Made by a program: the position numbers and the translations under genes. The notes beneath the pieces were generated by a model. It was given only the letters and a program-made list of their open reading frames with translations. It ran no database searches and was not told where the DNA came from. Shown here in pieces: positions 36,493-45,468 of a stretch of 64,000 nucleotides of DNA. Origin of the DNA: Saprospiraceae bacterium (lineage in GTDB: Bacteria; Bacteroidota; Bacteroidia; Chitinophagales; Saprospiraceae); contig JAHDHL010000001.1 of the NCBI GenBank assembly GCA_020631355.1, positions 173,616 through 237,615 of the forward strand, in the 5' to 3' direction. Within the stretch, counting starts at the first letter, position 1. Every line of letters begins with the position of its first letter.

Positions 36493-37707
36493 ATGGCACA
36501 GGAATGGAACTTAGGTGAAAAAGAACGTAAGGGTATTGCCAAAAGCGTGGAATATGCCGTGCTTGTTGGTGTGACCCGAGAGGGACAAACGGATGAGAGA
36601 ACCAGGGAATATTTGGATGAATTGGAGTTTCTTGCCCAAACTGCAGGAGCAAAAACGACTCGTAGATTCACTCAGAAACTCCAACACCCCGACCGAAGAA
36701 CCTATGTAAGAAAAGGTAAACTTCAAGAAATTGCTGATTATGTTGAAATGAACAAACAAATCAACATGGTTATTTTTGATGATGACCTTACGGGAAAACA
36801 GGTCAGTATACTCGAGGAGGAACTCAAGGTCAAAATACTTGACAGGAGTAGTCTGATTCTCGACATCTTTGCTCGTAGAGCCCAAACGGCCCAGGCCAAA
36901 ACCCAAGTCGAATTGGCACAACTCCAATACATGCTACCTAGATTGAGAGGTCTTTGGACCCACTTGGAGAGACAACGTGGTGGTATTGGTATGAGGGGTC
37001 CTGGTGAAACGGAAATCGAAACGGATAGACGTATCGTTAGGGACAAGATTTCTTTGTTGAAAAAGAAATTGGACAAGATTGACATGCAGAATCATACCCG
37101 TAGAAAACAAAGGGGACAATTGATTCGTGTAGCTCTGGTAGGGTATACCAATGTTGGCAAATCCACCTTGATGAATACACTCAGCAAATCTGATGTCTTC
37201 GCTGAGAATAAGTTATTCGCTACCCTTGACACCACTGTCCGGAAAGTCGTATTCGGCACCATGCCATTTCTTCTTTCGGATACTGTCGGGTTCATTAGAA
37301 AACTTCCCCACCACTTGGTAGAGAGTTTCAAATCCACATTGGATGAGGTTAGGGAAAGTGATATACTTGTTCATGTTGTGGATATAGCACATCCGCAACA
37401 CGAAGGCCATATTGCATCCGTCAATAAGATTCTTCAGGAATTGGAATCATTCGACAAACCAACGCTTTACATCTTCAATAAGATTGACCTTTACAGGGAA
37501 AATAATTATGATGATTATCTAGAGGATGAAGCCAAGGCTGAAATCGAATCAGACCTTAAGGATCGTTTGGAAAACAATCTTAACAATCCATCCATTTTCA
37601 TTTCCGCATTAGAAAAAGAAGGTATCCCTCAATTGAGGACCAAGCTGACGGAATTGATAGAGGCACAATATGCCGTTCGTTATCCTTACCAAACCAAACA
37701 CTGGTAA
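36493..37707 (+). CDS. hflX: GTPase HflX
   Basis: Ribosome-associated GTPase that splits stalled 70S ribosomes, especially under stress. 404 residues: the HflX N-terminal domain (about 25-190), with ELAQLQYMLPRLRGLWTHLERQ and GGIGMRGPGETEIETDRR, precedes the G domain. The P-loop is VALVGYTNVGKSTLMN, G3 is LSDTVGFIRKLPHHLVESF, and NKIDL is G4. A C-terminal extension closes with HYPYQTKHW-like residues (RYPYQTKHW). It is monocistronic, with a hairpin at 37767-37805 downstream. Confidence 0.95.
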   Translation: MAQEWNLGEKERKGIAKSVEYAVLVGVTREGQTDERTREYLDELEFLAQTAGAKTTRRFTQKLQHPDRRTYVRKGKLQEIADYVEMNKQINMVIFDDDLTGKQVSILEEELKVKILDRSSLILDIFARRAQTAQAKTQVELAQLQYMLPRLRGLWTHLERQRGGIGMRGPGETEIETDRRIVRDKISLLKKKLDKIDMQNHTRRKQRGQLIRVALVGYTNVGKSTLMNTLSKSDVFAENKLFATLDTTVRKVVFGTMPFLLSDTVGFIRKLPHHLVESFKSTLDEVRESDILVHVVDIAHPQHEGHIASVNKILQELESFDKPTLYIFNKIDLYRENNYDDYLEDEAKAEIESDLKDRLENNLNNPSIFISALEKEGIPQLRTKLTELIEAQYAVRYPYQTKHW

Positions 37708-37766
37708 TGGATTTTCTTTTTTAGGCAATAGCAAGGACAGGAATAGAATATTATTAATTTTGGAGA

Positions 37767-37805
37767 TAGACAAGAAGTGTCAGACATTCTGATACTTCCT
37801 GTCTA
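37767..37805 (+). terminator. hairpin between hflX and ligA (terminator or ligA 5' leader stem)
   Basis: An 18-pair stem with one mismatch and one G-U around the loop CAT, 60 bases after hflX and 34 bases before ligA. There is no strong T-run. A -7-like box (TAATTTTG, 37755-37762) directly precedes it, so it may form the 5' end of the ligA transcript instead. Confidence 0.55.
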
Positions 37806-37838
37806 TATTCTTATTTATTCACCCTACATCTTCCTTGA

Positions 37839-39977
37839 ATGTACTCTAAAGAAGACCACAGCAGATTTTTTAAGTTATCTAAGTCATTATTAGATAACAA
37901 GGATATCCCCAATGCCCTTGAAGCTTCAGCAGAAGCACAGGACCTACATGATGTGATTAAATATCACGAATGGAGATATTACATCCAGAATGACCCTGTC
38001 ATTTCGGATTACGAATACGACCATTTATTCAAGAGACTTGAAGCATTGGAAGCTGCTTTCCCTGATTTGATATCACCTGACTCACCTACACAAAGGGTTT
38101 CTGCAGATCTTACATCCGATTTCCCCTCTGTGGAGCATCTTACTCCTATGTTATCATTGGCCAATTCGTACAATGCGGAGGATTTGCAGGATTTTGATGC
38201 ACAGGTCAAACGTTTTGTAGGTTTGGCGGATGATCATGAAATATCCTATGTCGTAGAACCTAAGTTTGATGGGGGAACCATTGCCCTAGTATATGAGAAT
38301 GACCTCTTGGTGCGTGGGGCGACAAGAGGAAATGGAAAACTGGGAGAGGAAATGACCAATAACGCAAAGGTGATTCGTACCATTCCCTTGAAAGCTGCAT
38401 TCTCCAAATGGGGACTGAAAAAAGTAGAGCTCAGAGGTGAGGTATTGATTCGTTTGGAGAATTTTGACAAGGTCAATAAGAAAAGGGAAAAGGACGGACA
38501 GAGTATTTTTGCGAATGCTCGTAATGCTGCTACGGGAGGCCTCAGAATGAAAGACCCCAAGGAGGTCGAAAAAAGAAAACTGGAGGCATTCATCTATCAG
38601 CTGGGGTATGCAATTGATGAGAATGGCAGGGACCAATTGGCACAATTCAAAACCCATCATGACAGCATAGAAGCACTCGGACAGGTCGGTTTCAAGATTC
38701 CCGTGGATGGTTATGACAGAAAACTTTGTAAGAATATCCAAGAAGCAGCCGAATTCTGTAATTATTGGCAGGAACACCGAGACGAGTACCCTTATGAAAT
38801 TGATGGCATGGTCGTTAAGGTCAACGATCTGAATCTACAAGAAGAAGCAGGTTATACCAGCCATCACCCCAGATGGGCCATTGCATTCAAATTCAAAGCC
38901 AAGCAGGCAACTACCAAACTACTAAATGTCGAATACCAGGTGGGTAAGATTGGCTCGATTACTCCCGTAGCCAAACTGGACCCTGTCCAACTTGCAGGTG
39001 TTACCGTTTCGAATGTATCCTTACACAATGAGGATTTCATTACATCCAAGGATTTGAGAATCGGAGATACCGTTTTGGTAGAGAGGGCGGGGGATGTCAT
39101 TCCCTACATCGTAAAGGCAATGGATGATTTGAGGGATGGTTCAGAAACCCCTATTGCTTTCCCGAAGAACTGTCCTATTAACCAAGAAGAAGATGTCGAA
39201 CTGGTAAGGGTTGAGGGAGAAGCTGCATGGAGATGCCCGAATTGTACCTGTGGTGCACAGAGCCTGCAAAAAATGATTTTCCATGTATCCAAATCAGGAA
39301 TGGACATTGATGGTTTCGGAAAGGCATATGTAGAGAAATTCCAAGAAATGGGATGGCTGAAATCATTGGCGGATATCTACAGATTGGATTACGAAGCGAT
39401 TGCTGAATTAGAGGGTTTCGGAAAACGTTCAGCGGAAAAATTAAGATTGGCAATAGATAAGGCCAAACAAAATCCCATCAAGCACCTGCTTCAGAGTCTT
39501 ACAGTTCATCATCTAGGACGACGAGCCTCTGCCATCCTAGCTGGCGAAATCGGACATGTTCTGGAACTCAAGGATTGGGATGTGGAAAGTATGACTGCCA
39601 TTAAGGACATTGGACCTGTATTGGCCCAAAATGTGGTGGATTACTTCTCAAACCCCAGTAATATCGAGCTTCTGGAGGAGATGGAATCCCTCGGAGTGAA
39701 TCTTACCCAGACGCCGGATGACAAAAAAGCCGAACCCGTCGAGGGAGGTACGCTTTCGGGTAAGACGATCCTATTTACAGGTTCCTTGCAACAAATGTCC
39801 AGAAATGAAGCCAAGAAAATGGCTTTGGACAATGGAGCCAGGGTATTGTCAGCAGTAAGTTCCAAATTGGATATTCTGGTCGTTGGTGAAAAAGCAGGTT
39901 CCAAATTAAAAAAGGCAGAAGCCTTGGGTAGTGTTGAAATCTGGACAGAAGCTGAGTTCCTAGAGAAAGTGGGATAA
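37839..39977 (+). CDS. ligA: NAD-dependent DNA ligase
   Basis: Seals nicks in replication and repair with NAD as cofactor. 712 residues with standard order: domain Ia (about 35-100; YHEWRYYIQNDPVISDYEYD), adenylation domain with Lys142 in EPKFDGG, OB fold, zinc finger, HhH repeats (about 500-610) and C-terminal BRCT (about 630-712; LSGKTILFTGSL). The zinc finger is odd: instead of four canonical cysteines it has Cys445, Asn448, Cys466 and Cys471, with an extra Cys469 (CPIN ... CPNCTC). An N-terminal extension of about 30 residues precedes domain Ia. Confidence 0.95.
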   Translation: MYSKEDHSRFFKLSKSLLDNKDIPNALEASAEAQDLHDVIKYHEWRYYIQNDPVISDYEYDHLFKRLEALEAAFPDLISPDSPTQRVSADLTSDFPSVEHLTPMLSLANSYNAEDLQDFDAQVKRFVGLADDHEISYVVEPKFDGGTIALVYENDLLVRGATRGNGKLGEEMTNNAKVIRTIPLKAAFSKWGLKKVELRGEVLIRLENFDKVNKKREKDGQSIFANARNAATGGLRMKDPKEVEKRKLEAFIYQLGYAIDENGRDQLAQFKTHHDSIEALGQVGFKIPVDGYDRKLCKNIQEAAEFCNYWQEHRDEYPYEIDGMVVKVNDLNLQEEAGYTSHHPRWAIAFKFKAKQATTKLLNVEYQVGKIGSITPVAKLDPVQLAGVTVSNVSLHNEDFITSKDLRIGDTVLVERAGDVIPYIVKAMDDLRDGSETPIAFPKNCPINQEEDVELVRVEGEAAWRCPNCTCGAQSLQKMIFHVSKSGMDIDGFGKAYVEKFQEMGWLKSLADIYRLDYEAIAELEGFGKRSAEKLRLAIDKAKQNPIKHLLQSLTVHHLGRRASAILAGEIGHVLELKDWDVESMTAIKDIGPVLAQNVVDYFSNPSNIELLEEMESLGVNLTQTPDDKKAEPVEGGTLSGKTILFTGSLQQMSRNEAKKMALDNGARVLSAVSSKLDILVVGEKAGSKLKKAEALGSVEIWTEAEFLEKVG

Positions 39978-40026
39978 ATAGGTACTTTGCAATTATTATT
40001 TTGATATTCACATAAAAATAGACCTT

Positions 40027-40554
40027 ATGAAAAATATTGTTCTATGTCTCTTTATCAGCCTGCTTCCTATACTATGCTTAGGACAGAATGCTTTTCCTAA
40101 TACCATAGAAATGGATTCCACTATGACTTCCCCAACGGCTAGTCTGGACGATATTGCTTGGCTAACAGGGCATTGGGAAGGAGCTTCATTCGGTGGAGTG
40201 ACGGAAGAAATTTGGTCTCCTCCCCTTGGTCCATCCATGATGGGGTCGTTTAAGCTGGTAGTGAATGATGAGGTACAATTCTATGAACTCATGACCCTGA
40301 CCGAGGAAAACGGAAGTCTCATGCTTCGCATTCTTCATTTTGACAAGGAGTTGAATGGCTGGGAAGAACAAGGCCACCCCGAAGAATTCCCATTGGTTAA
40401 AATCACTGACCAGGCCCTTTATTTTGATGGTCTGACATTCGAGCGCACTTCCAAGAAGAAAATCAACATCTATGTCATCGTTGATAGCAAGGAAAATGGA
40501 AAACAGGAGATGAAATTCCCTTATGCTAAAAAATCCAAACTTAAAAGTCATTGA
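40027..40554 (+). CDS. DUF6265 family secreted protein
   Basis: 175-residue protein with a signal peptide (MKNIVLCLFISLLPILCLGQ) and a lipocalin-like DUF6265 pattern: LDDIAWLTGHWEG, TEEIWSPPLGPSMMGSF and FYELMTLTEENGSLMLRI. These proteins are small periplasmic or secreted beta-barrels of unknown ligand. The C-terminus is lysine-rich (KKSKLKSH). It lies between ligA and an unrelated membrane protein, and no operon is evident. Confidence 0.82.
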   Translation: MKNIVLCLFISLLPILCLGQNAFPNTIEMDSTMTSPTASLDDIAWLTGHWEGASFGGVTEEIWSPPLGPSMMGSFKLVVNDEVQFYELMTLTEENGSLMLRILHFDKELNGWEEQGHPEEFPLVKITDQALYFDGLTFERTSKKKINIYVIVDSKENGKQEMKFPYAKKSKLKSH

Positions 40555-40610
40555 TTTACGCCGTATCCTGTTACCTTGTAAGTGTTACCACCTACTCTTA
40601 GTATCTTGAC

Positions 40611-41129
40611 ATGGCAGCTGACCGCCCAAAGTTATATCGTACACGACTTAATGAAACCCAGTTTTGGGAACGGTTGACCTTTCTCATTCAAGAACATTCC
40701 AAGGCCGGACTGAAAGGTTATGTCAAGAAATTCAACTATCACCGTACAGAAAAGATATTTGGTCGTATCGAGGGAGATAAGTTTTGGATTTGGAAGCAAG
40801 GATTCTTTTCGGGAAGTATCTTTTATCCCATTTTTCATGGACAAATCCTAAAAAGAAAGAATGAACTCGAATTGGAAATGAATTCCAAGCCCAATTCCCT
40901 AGGAGGTATCCTATTCATCATCGCATCCATATCCATTGCCCTTATCATTGCCATATGGCTATTATTTTTTGTGGCATTCGATTCCAGACTCGAAAAAGTC
41001 ATCTATCTATGTATTGCCTTTGCCATTCTTATCATTTCCCAATTCATTCCTAATCTCACCTACACCATATCCAAACGGAATTTCCGTAAATTCCTAGAGG
41101 AAGAATTGGAATTGGAACGCACAAACTGA
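40611..41129 (+). CDS. hypothetical membrane protein with two transmembrane helices
   Basis: 172-residue protein I do not recognise. A basic soluble N-terminal part (about 1-90; KIFGRIEGDKFWIWKQGFFSG) precedes two adjacent helices (about 100-122 and 130-150) and a short acidic tail (FLEEELELERT). Both helices sit in the second half, so the N-terminus probably faces the cytoplasm. It lies 56 bases after the DUF6265 gene and may share its transcript. Confidence 0.7.
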   Translation: MAADRPKLYRTRLNETQFWERLTFLIQEHSKAGLKGYVKKFNYHRTEKIFGRIEGDKFWIWKQGFFSGSIFYPIFHGQILKRKNELELEMNSKPNSLGGILFIIASISIALIIAIWLLFFVAFDSRLEKVIYLCIAFAILIISQFIPNLTYTISKRNFRKFLEEELELERTN

Positions 41130-41348
41130 CAATAACAGTCACTTAATCCTTTTTCTATTATGTATTCACAAATTTTGACTAAAAAAGGCAGTTAACTCCA
41201 TTGAAATACAAATAATTATTGTTTACTTTAGGGTAGATTTAACCCACAATTATATCGACATAAAACATACTTTCTCACTCTACTTTTCTTCATAACTACT
41301 TTACCACAATCTTAGCATAGCTAAGAAGGCACTAATTTATTTAACCAA

Positions 41349-41379
41349 AGGTTCCCATACCTCCTGGTTTGGAGAACCT
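41349..41379 (+). promoter_or_regulatory. leader hairpin before the tail-collar gene
   Basis: AGGTTC and GAACCT pair around an inner TCC/GGA, ending 20 bases before the ATG at 41400. It is a candidate translational control or stability element; no T-run follows. Confidence 0.35.
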
Positions 41380-41399
41380 ATACTAAAACTTACAAAATT

Positions 41400-41927
41400 A
41401 TGGACCCATTTCTTGGAGAAATCATCATGTTTGGAGGAAACTTCGCCCCTAGAGGTTGGGCATTCTGCGACGGCCAATTATTACCCATCAGCCAGTATTC
41501 TGCCCTATTTTCCATATTAGGAACCACTTATGGCGGCGATGGACGTACCACATTTGCATTACCTGACCTGAGAGGTCGTATTCCTATGCACCCTGGTAAT
41601 GGCCCAGGACTTCGTGGTCATAGACTAGGTGAAAAGGGTGGTCAAGAGGAAGTTACATTGACCACATCACAAATCCCTAGTCACAATCACACTGTTGTAG
41701 TCAGAGGTTCTGAGGAAGATCCAGACACCACTGATGTCAATGGGTCTGTTCTTTCCACCACTCCTGAATTCAGTAATTACTATGCAGGAACACCAGAGTC
41801 AAGTATCAATCTTGGTGGTGTTGCATGTGGCAATACAGGTGGAAACCTTTCCCACAGCAACATTCAACCTTATAACTGTGTGAATTTCATCATTGCATTA
41901 CAAGGTGTATTCCCTAGCAGAAGCTAA
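41400..41927 (+). CDS. phage tail-collar domain protein (microcystin-dependent-protein family)
   Basis: 175-residue protein of the Collar/MDP family. The signature FLGEIIMFGGNFAPRGWAFCDGQLL opens it, with TTYGGDGRTTFALPDLRGR and GGQEEVTLTTSQIPSHNH following. Related short proteins occur singly or in clusters in many bacterial genomes and near contractile or T9SS-exported proteins; the cellular role is unsettled. There is no signal peptide and no other phage-like gene nearby, so this is not a prophage remnant. A strong hairpin terminator follows. Confidence 0.85.
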   Translation: MDPFLGEIIMFGGNFAPRGWAFCDGQLLPISQYSALFSILGTTYGGDGRTTFALPDLRGRIPMHPGNGPGLRGHRLGEKGGQEEVTLTTSQIPSHNHTVVVRGSEEDPDTTDVNGSVLSTTPEFSNYYAGTPESSINLGGVACGNTGGNLSHSNIQPYNCVNFIIALQGVFPSRS

Positions 41928-41950
41928 AAGATTAACAAAAAAATCACCTT

Positions 41951-41986
41951 AAAATAGGGGGGTATGTCAACATACCTCTCTATTTT
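41951..41986 (+). terminator. intrinsic terminator after the tail-collar gene
   Basis: A 16-pair stem (AAAATAGGGGGGTATG with two G-U pairs) and TCAA loop, ending in TATTTTA. It separates this gene from the downstream T9SS protein. Confidence 0.75.
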
Positions 41987-42062
41987 ACATTCCAATTGAC
42001 TCATTATCAACACAAATCAAGATATTTTCTCACTAATAATTACATCACTCAAACCACTAACA

Positions 42063-43886
42063 ATGAAAAGATTTCTACCCTTATTAATCACGCTACTTTC
42101 ATTTTCTCTTGTAGGAAATGCACAGATCAATTCAGGAGATATCGTAGTCATTTACAGTTTCCCGGAAACAACCTCAGGCGGTACGTCCCAAGACAGAATC
42201 GGTTTATTCCTCTTGGCAGATTTACCCATGGGTTCAACATTCAATATCTCTGAGGATGGCACTGCTGACTGTACCACCCTTGAAACGGATGAAGGCGCAT
42301 TGACGTTCACGGCCCAATCCAATCTAACCGCAGGGACCGTTATTGATATTACTGTCACATCCAATTCTCCATCAAGTACGCCTCCAGGTGTTTCTAACCT
42401 TTCAGGTACATTTGCAATGAGTACTGCGGGTGACCAAGTTATCATCTTTACGGGTACAAGTGCCAGCCCTACATTCATCTATAGTGCATTCTTTGACGGA
42501 ACTAGTTGGGATGCTACTTGTAGCGGTAACTGTTCCTCGTCCTCATCCGTAGAACCATGTTCTGGAGAGACCTTTGCCTTTGGTGCTTCCCCCTCCGGTG
42601 AATATGACAACAGTGCATACAATGGACCTACTACTTTCGCAGATGCTGCTGCTGCATTGGCAGCCATCAATGACCCTACCAACTGGACAGGAGATGACAC
42701 CCCTGGCCCCATTGAATCGATAGCAAATAACCTAATGACCAGTCTCACCATCGGAGCCGGCTGTGCTGGTACATCAGGAATCACGATTCCTCCTGCGGGT
42801 GCCAATGCTACGGTCACCTCATCCGCCGCTTCAAGTTGTGATGATGGAGGATGGACCTACTATGAAAATCCATCCAGCCCCGGTGATTATGTATTCGCTA
42901 TCAACTGGGAAGTGGATGGTTCGCTTTCTGCCATGAATGCCACAGCTAAAAGTAATGCTCAGGTAGTTGTAGATGTACTAGCTACACGCGTAGGTAACTC
43001 TGATGCCAGTGGAGCCAGCTTCGTACTACCGCGTCACTGGAATGTGAACAGTGCAGGTACATTTGATGAGGCCGTGAACATCAAATTCTACTATATCGCT
43101 TCAGAAGCCAGTTCCGTAACGACAGAAGCTTCCAACTATGCGACTGCGAATGGCCTGACCGACAATGGCCTCGTATGGTTCAAGCAGAATGGTGCTTATG
43201 ACCCATCTACTGACAATGCCGCTAATTTCCAACCAGATGTAGAATTAGCCGTTGCTAGTTCAGGTACAGACAATGGTGTTCCTTTTGTACAGTTCGACGG
43301 ACTTACATCTTTCTCAGGCGGAGGTGCTGCTGCCGGTGCAGGTGGTGGATTGCCAGTTGAGTTGACATTCTTTACAGGAAGAAATACAAACCTTGGTAAT
43401 GAGTTGACATGGTCCACTGCATCCCAGGAGGCTTTCAGTCACTTCGAAATCGAGCGTAGCGGTAATGGTGCTGACTTTATTTCCATTGACAATATTCATG
43501 GCACAGCCAATACATTGGAGGTATCCAACTATTCACTTATGGACAGAATCCCTTTAACGGGAAGGAATTACTACCGTTTGAAGATGGTAGACCTTGATGG
43601 TACTTACGAATATTCCAATGTGGTAGTATTATCTACGAATAAGAATGACAATATCATCTCTGTCTATCCGAATCCGGCTAAAGACCTATTGACTGTTTCA
43701 TTCGTGCAGTCAACCCAATCAGAATTAACATATCAAATTACCAACATGGATGGTCTAATGGTAACTACAGGTGCTTTGAACGCTGATCAACCTGTAATTG
43801 ATATCCAAACACTTCCTGTTGGCATTTACATCATCAGTGTCATTTCAGAATCAGGTAACCAAAGTGTTCGATTCGTGAAGCAATAA
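42063..43886 (+). CDS. secreted protein with T9SS type A sorting domain
   Basis: 607-residue extracellular protein of unknown function. Signal peptide 1-20 (FLPLLITLLSFSLVGNAQ). The first ~230 residues (INSGDIVVIYSF onward, with a Ser-rich CSGNCSSSSS segment) resemble lamin-tail/adhesin-like beta domains seen in outer-surface proteins. A second beta domain (about 270-450) ends in a Gly/Ala-rich linker (GGGAAAGAGGG). The C-terminus has LPVELTFFTGRN and then the sorting domain (about 530-607; VYPNPAKDLLTVSF, LPVGIYIISV, final RFVKQ). Confidence 0.85.
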   Translation: MKRFLPLLITLLSFSLVGNAQINSGDIVVIYSFPETTSGGTSQDRIGLFLLADLPMGSTFNISEDGTADCTTLETDEGALTFTAQSNLTAGTVIDITVTSNSPSSTPPGVSNLSGTFAMSTAGDQVIIFTGTSASPTFIYSAFFDGTSWDATCSGNCSSSSSVEPCSGETFAFGASPSGEYDNSAYNGPTTFADAAAALAAINDPTNWTGDDTPGPIESIANNLMTSLTIGAGCAGTSGITIPPAGANATVTSSAASSCDDGGWTYYENPSSPGDYVFAINWEVDGSLSAMNATAKSNAQVVVDVLATRVGNSDASGASFVLPRHWNVNSAGTFDEAVNIKFYYIASEASSVTTEASNYATANGLTDNGLVWFKQNGAYDPSTDNAANFQPDVELAVASSGTDNGVPFVQFDGLTSFSGGGAAAGAGGGLPVELTFFTGRNTNLGNELTWSTASQEAFSHFEIERSGNGADFISIDNIHGTANTLEVSNYSLMDRIPLTGRNYYRLKMVDLDGTYEYSNVVVLSTNKNDNIISVYPNPAKDLLTVSFVQSTQSELTYQITNMDGLMVTTGALNADQPVIDIQTLPVGIYIISVISESGNQSVRFVKQ

Positions 43887-43910
43887 TCCATTTGTTGACA
43901 CTCATCAATC

Positions 43911-43942
43911 AAAAGCCGTATTCCAAAAGGAATACGGCTTTT
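43911..43942. terminator. bidirectional terminator
   Basis: AAAAGCCGTATTCC, loop AAAA, and perfect complement. It is placed between the T9SS protein gene and the convergent DUF6508 gene. Confidence 0.85.
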
Positions 43943-43970
43943 CTATTCATATCAAAATGACGATCATATC

Positions 43971-44387
43971 CTAATTGATAGCCACCCTGCTCCTAATCTC
44001 CTTGAGTATCCTGAGCATTGTACCATCCTCAAAACGACTGACCAGAAAACCCTCATTGAATCTATCCAATCTGAAAATAACGGTGAGAAGCATACACAAT
44101 TCCTTAAGTGGGATTTCGGATAGGTTCGCCCTTGTATCATAAGCCAACTGTCTTCCATCACGCCACAGTATCCATTCGAAGACTGGAAACAATTGCATTT
44201 GCTTAAGGTGGTCCATGACTTGATTGACAATCTTAGATGGAATAACTTGGAGGAAAAGGGGGCTATCCTGCTTGATGACACCAAATGTATCCGCAGATTC
44301 TATCCTAGGAATGAATTGGAATAGAACATTCCAATCCTCATCGGAAATATGCTTCAAATGCGCTTCAAAATCCTCTAATCGAACCAT
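43971..44387 (-). CDS. DUF6508-like hypothetical protein
   Basis: 138-residue soluble protein. The pattern FPVFEWILWRDGRQL, then LCMLLTVIFRLDRFNEGFL and FEDGTMLRILKEI, resembles DUF6508 proteins, whose function is unknown. It is the last gene of an apparent three-gene unit (MBL hydrolase, thiL, this gene), 19 bases after thiL. No signal peptide or membrane segment. Confidence 0.7.
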   Translation of the reverse strand: MVRLEDFEAHLKHISDEDWNVLFQFIPRIESADTFGVIKQDSPLFLQVIPSKIVNQVMDHLKQMQLFPVFEWILWRDGRQLAYDTRANLSEIPLKELCMLLTVIFRLDRFNEGFLVSRFEDGTMLRILKEIRSRVAIN

Positions 44388-44406
44388 TACTTACCCCCCC
44401 AATTGG

Positions 44407-45468
44407 TTATTGATTTCCGAAATGAACCCAACCCTGCGCTTTGAGGGGATGAATATTCCCTCCTTTGGTGTGTAATTTCACCCCATCCTTGGCATTGACC
44501 ATTTCTCCACAAATATAAATATCAGGCATATACCTGACCTTATCCAAATCCTCCGGATTCACCGTGAATAGCAATTCATAATCCTCCCCTCCACTCAATG
44601 CACAAGTTATCGGATCAAGCTTGAAGTCAATGGCTATCTGTTGCACATCCGTTCTGATTGGCACACCACCCTCATTCAATATGGCCCCTACACTGGATTG
44701 CTGACAGATATGGAATAATTCGGATGCCAATCCATCCGAGATATCAATCATGGATGTGGGAACAAAATCCGCCTTAGGAATGAATGTTTCTATCATATCC
44801 TTTCTCGCTTCGGGTTTCAATTGCCTACCGATAACGTAATCATTGGTACCCAAATCAGGTTGGACACCAGGATTGGAAAGGTAAATCTGCTTTTCTCGTT
44901 CCAATATCTGCAAACCAAGATAAGCAGCTCCCAAATCACCTGTAACACATAATATGTCGCCCTCCTTGGCCCCACTCCTGTATGCCAATGTATCCTTATT
45001 GCCTTCTCCTATGGCTGTTATACTAATAAATAGCCCCTTGTTCGAGGAAGTCGTATCTCCACCAACCAAATCCACATTATAAAAATTACATGCAGCTTCT
45101 ATACCTGCATACAATTCTTCCAATGCCTCCACGGAAAAACGATTGGAAATCGCCAAAGAAACCGTAATCTGTTTGGGAATTGCATTCATGGCATAAATAT
45201 CGGAGACATTCACCACTACCGACTTGTATCCCAAATGTTTCAATGGTGAATACATCAGGTCAAAATGAATTCCTTCTGCCAAGATATCCGTGGATACCAC
45301 TATGGGTTTTCCTCCGTAATCCAAAACAGCAGCATCATCCCCAATTCCCTTGAATGAAGAAGCATGTCTTAGCTTTGAATGCTTGGTAAGATGTTCTATG
45401 AGTCCAAATTCACCTAGTGAATTAACATCTGTCCTTTTGGGTGCTTGATTTTGATTAGATTCTTGCAT
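44407..45468 (-). CDS. thiL: thiamine-monophosphate kinase
   Basis: Phosphorylates thiamine monophosphate to the active cofactor diphosphate. 353 residues. The N-terminal FGLIEHLTKHS and IGDDAAVLDY (ATP/Mg-binding Asp residues) are followed by VGGDTTSSNKGLFISITAIGE and DISDGLASELFHIC, all diagnostic. It overlaps the upstream MBL hydrolase gene by 14 bases. No other thiamine gene or TPP riboswitch is in the window. Confidence 0.94.
   Translation of the reverse strand: MQESNQNQAPKRTDVNSLGEFGLIEHLTKHSKLRHASSFKGIGDDAAVLDYGGKPIVVSTDILAEGIHFDLMYSPLKHLGYKSVVVNVSDIYAMNAIPKQITVSLAISNRFSVEALEELYAGIEAACNFYNVDLVGGDTTSSNKGLFISITAIGEGNKDTLAYRSGAKEGDILCVTGDLGAAYLGLQILEREKQIYLSNPGVQPDLGTNDYVIGRQLKPEARKDMIETFIPKADFVPTSMIDISDGLASELFHICQQSSVGAILNEGGVPIRTDVQQIAIDFKLDPITCALSGGEDYELLFTVNPEDLDKVRYMPDIYICGEMVNAKDGVKLHTKGGNIHPLKAQGWVHFGNQ

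Noticed and set aside
41400-43886. Prophage or contractile injection remnant around the tail-collar gene
   Set aside because: No capsid, sheath, baseplate, integrase or lysis genes flank it; neighbours are ordinary chromosomal genes.
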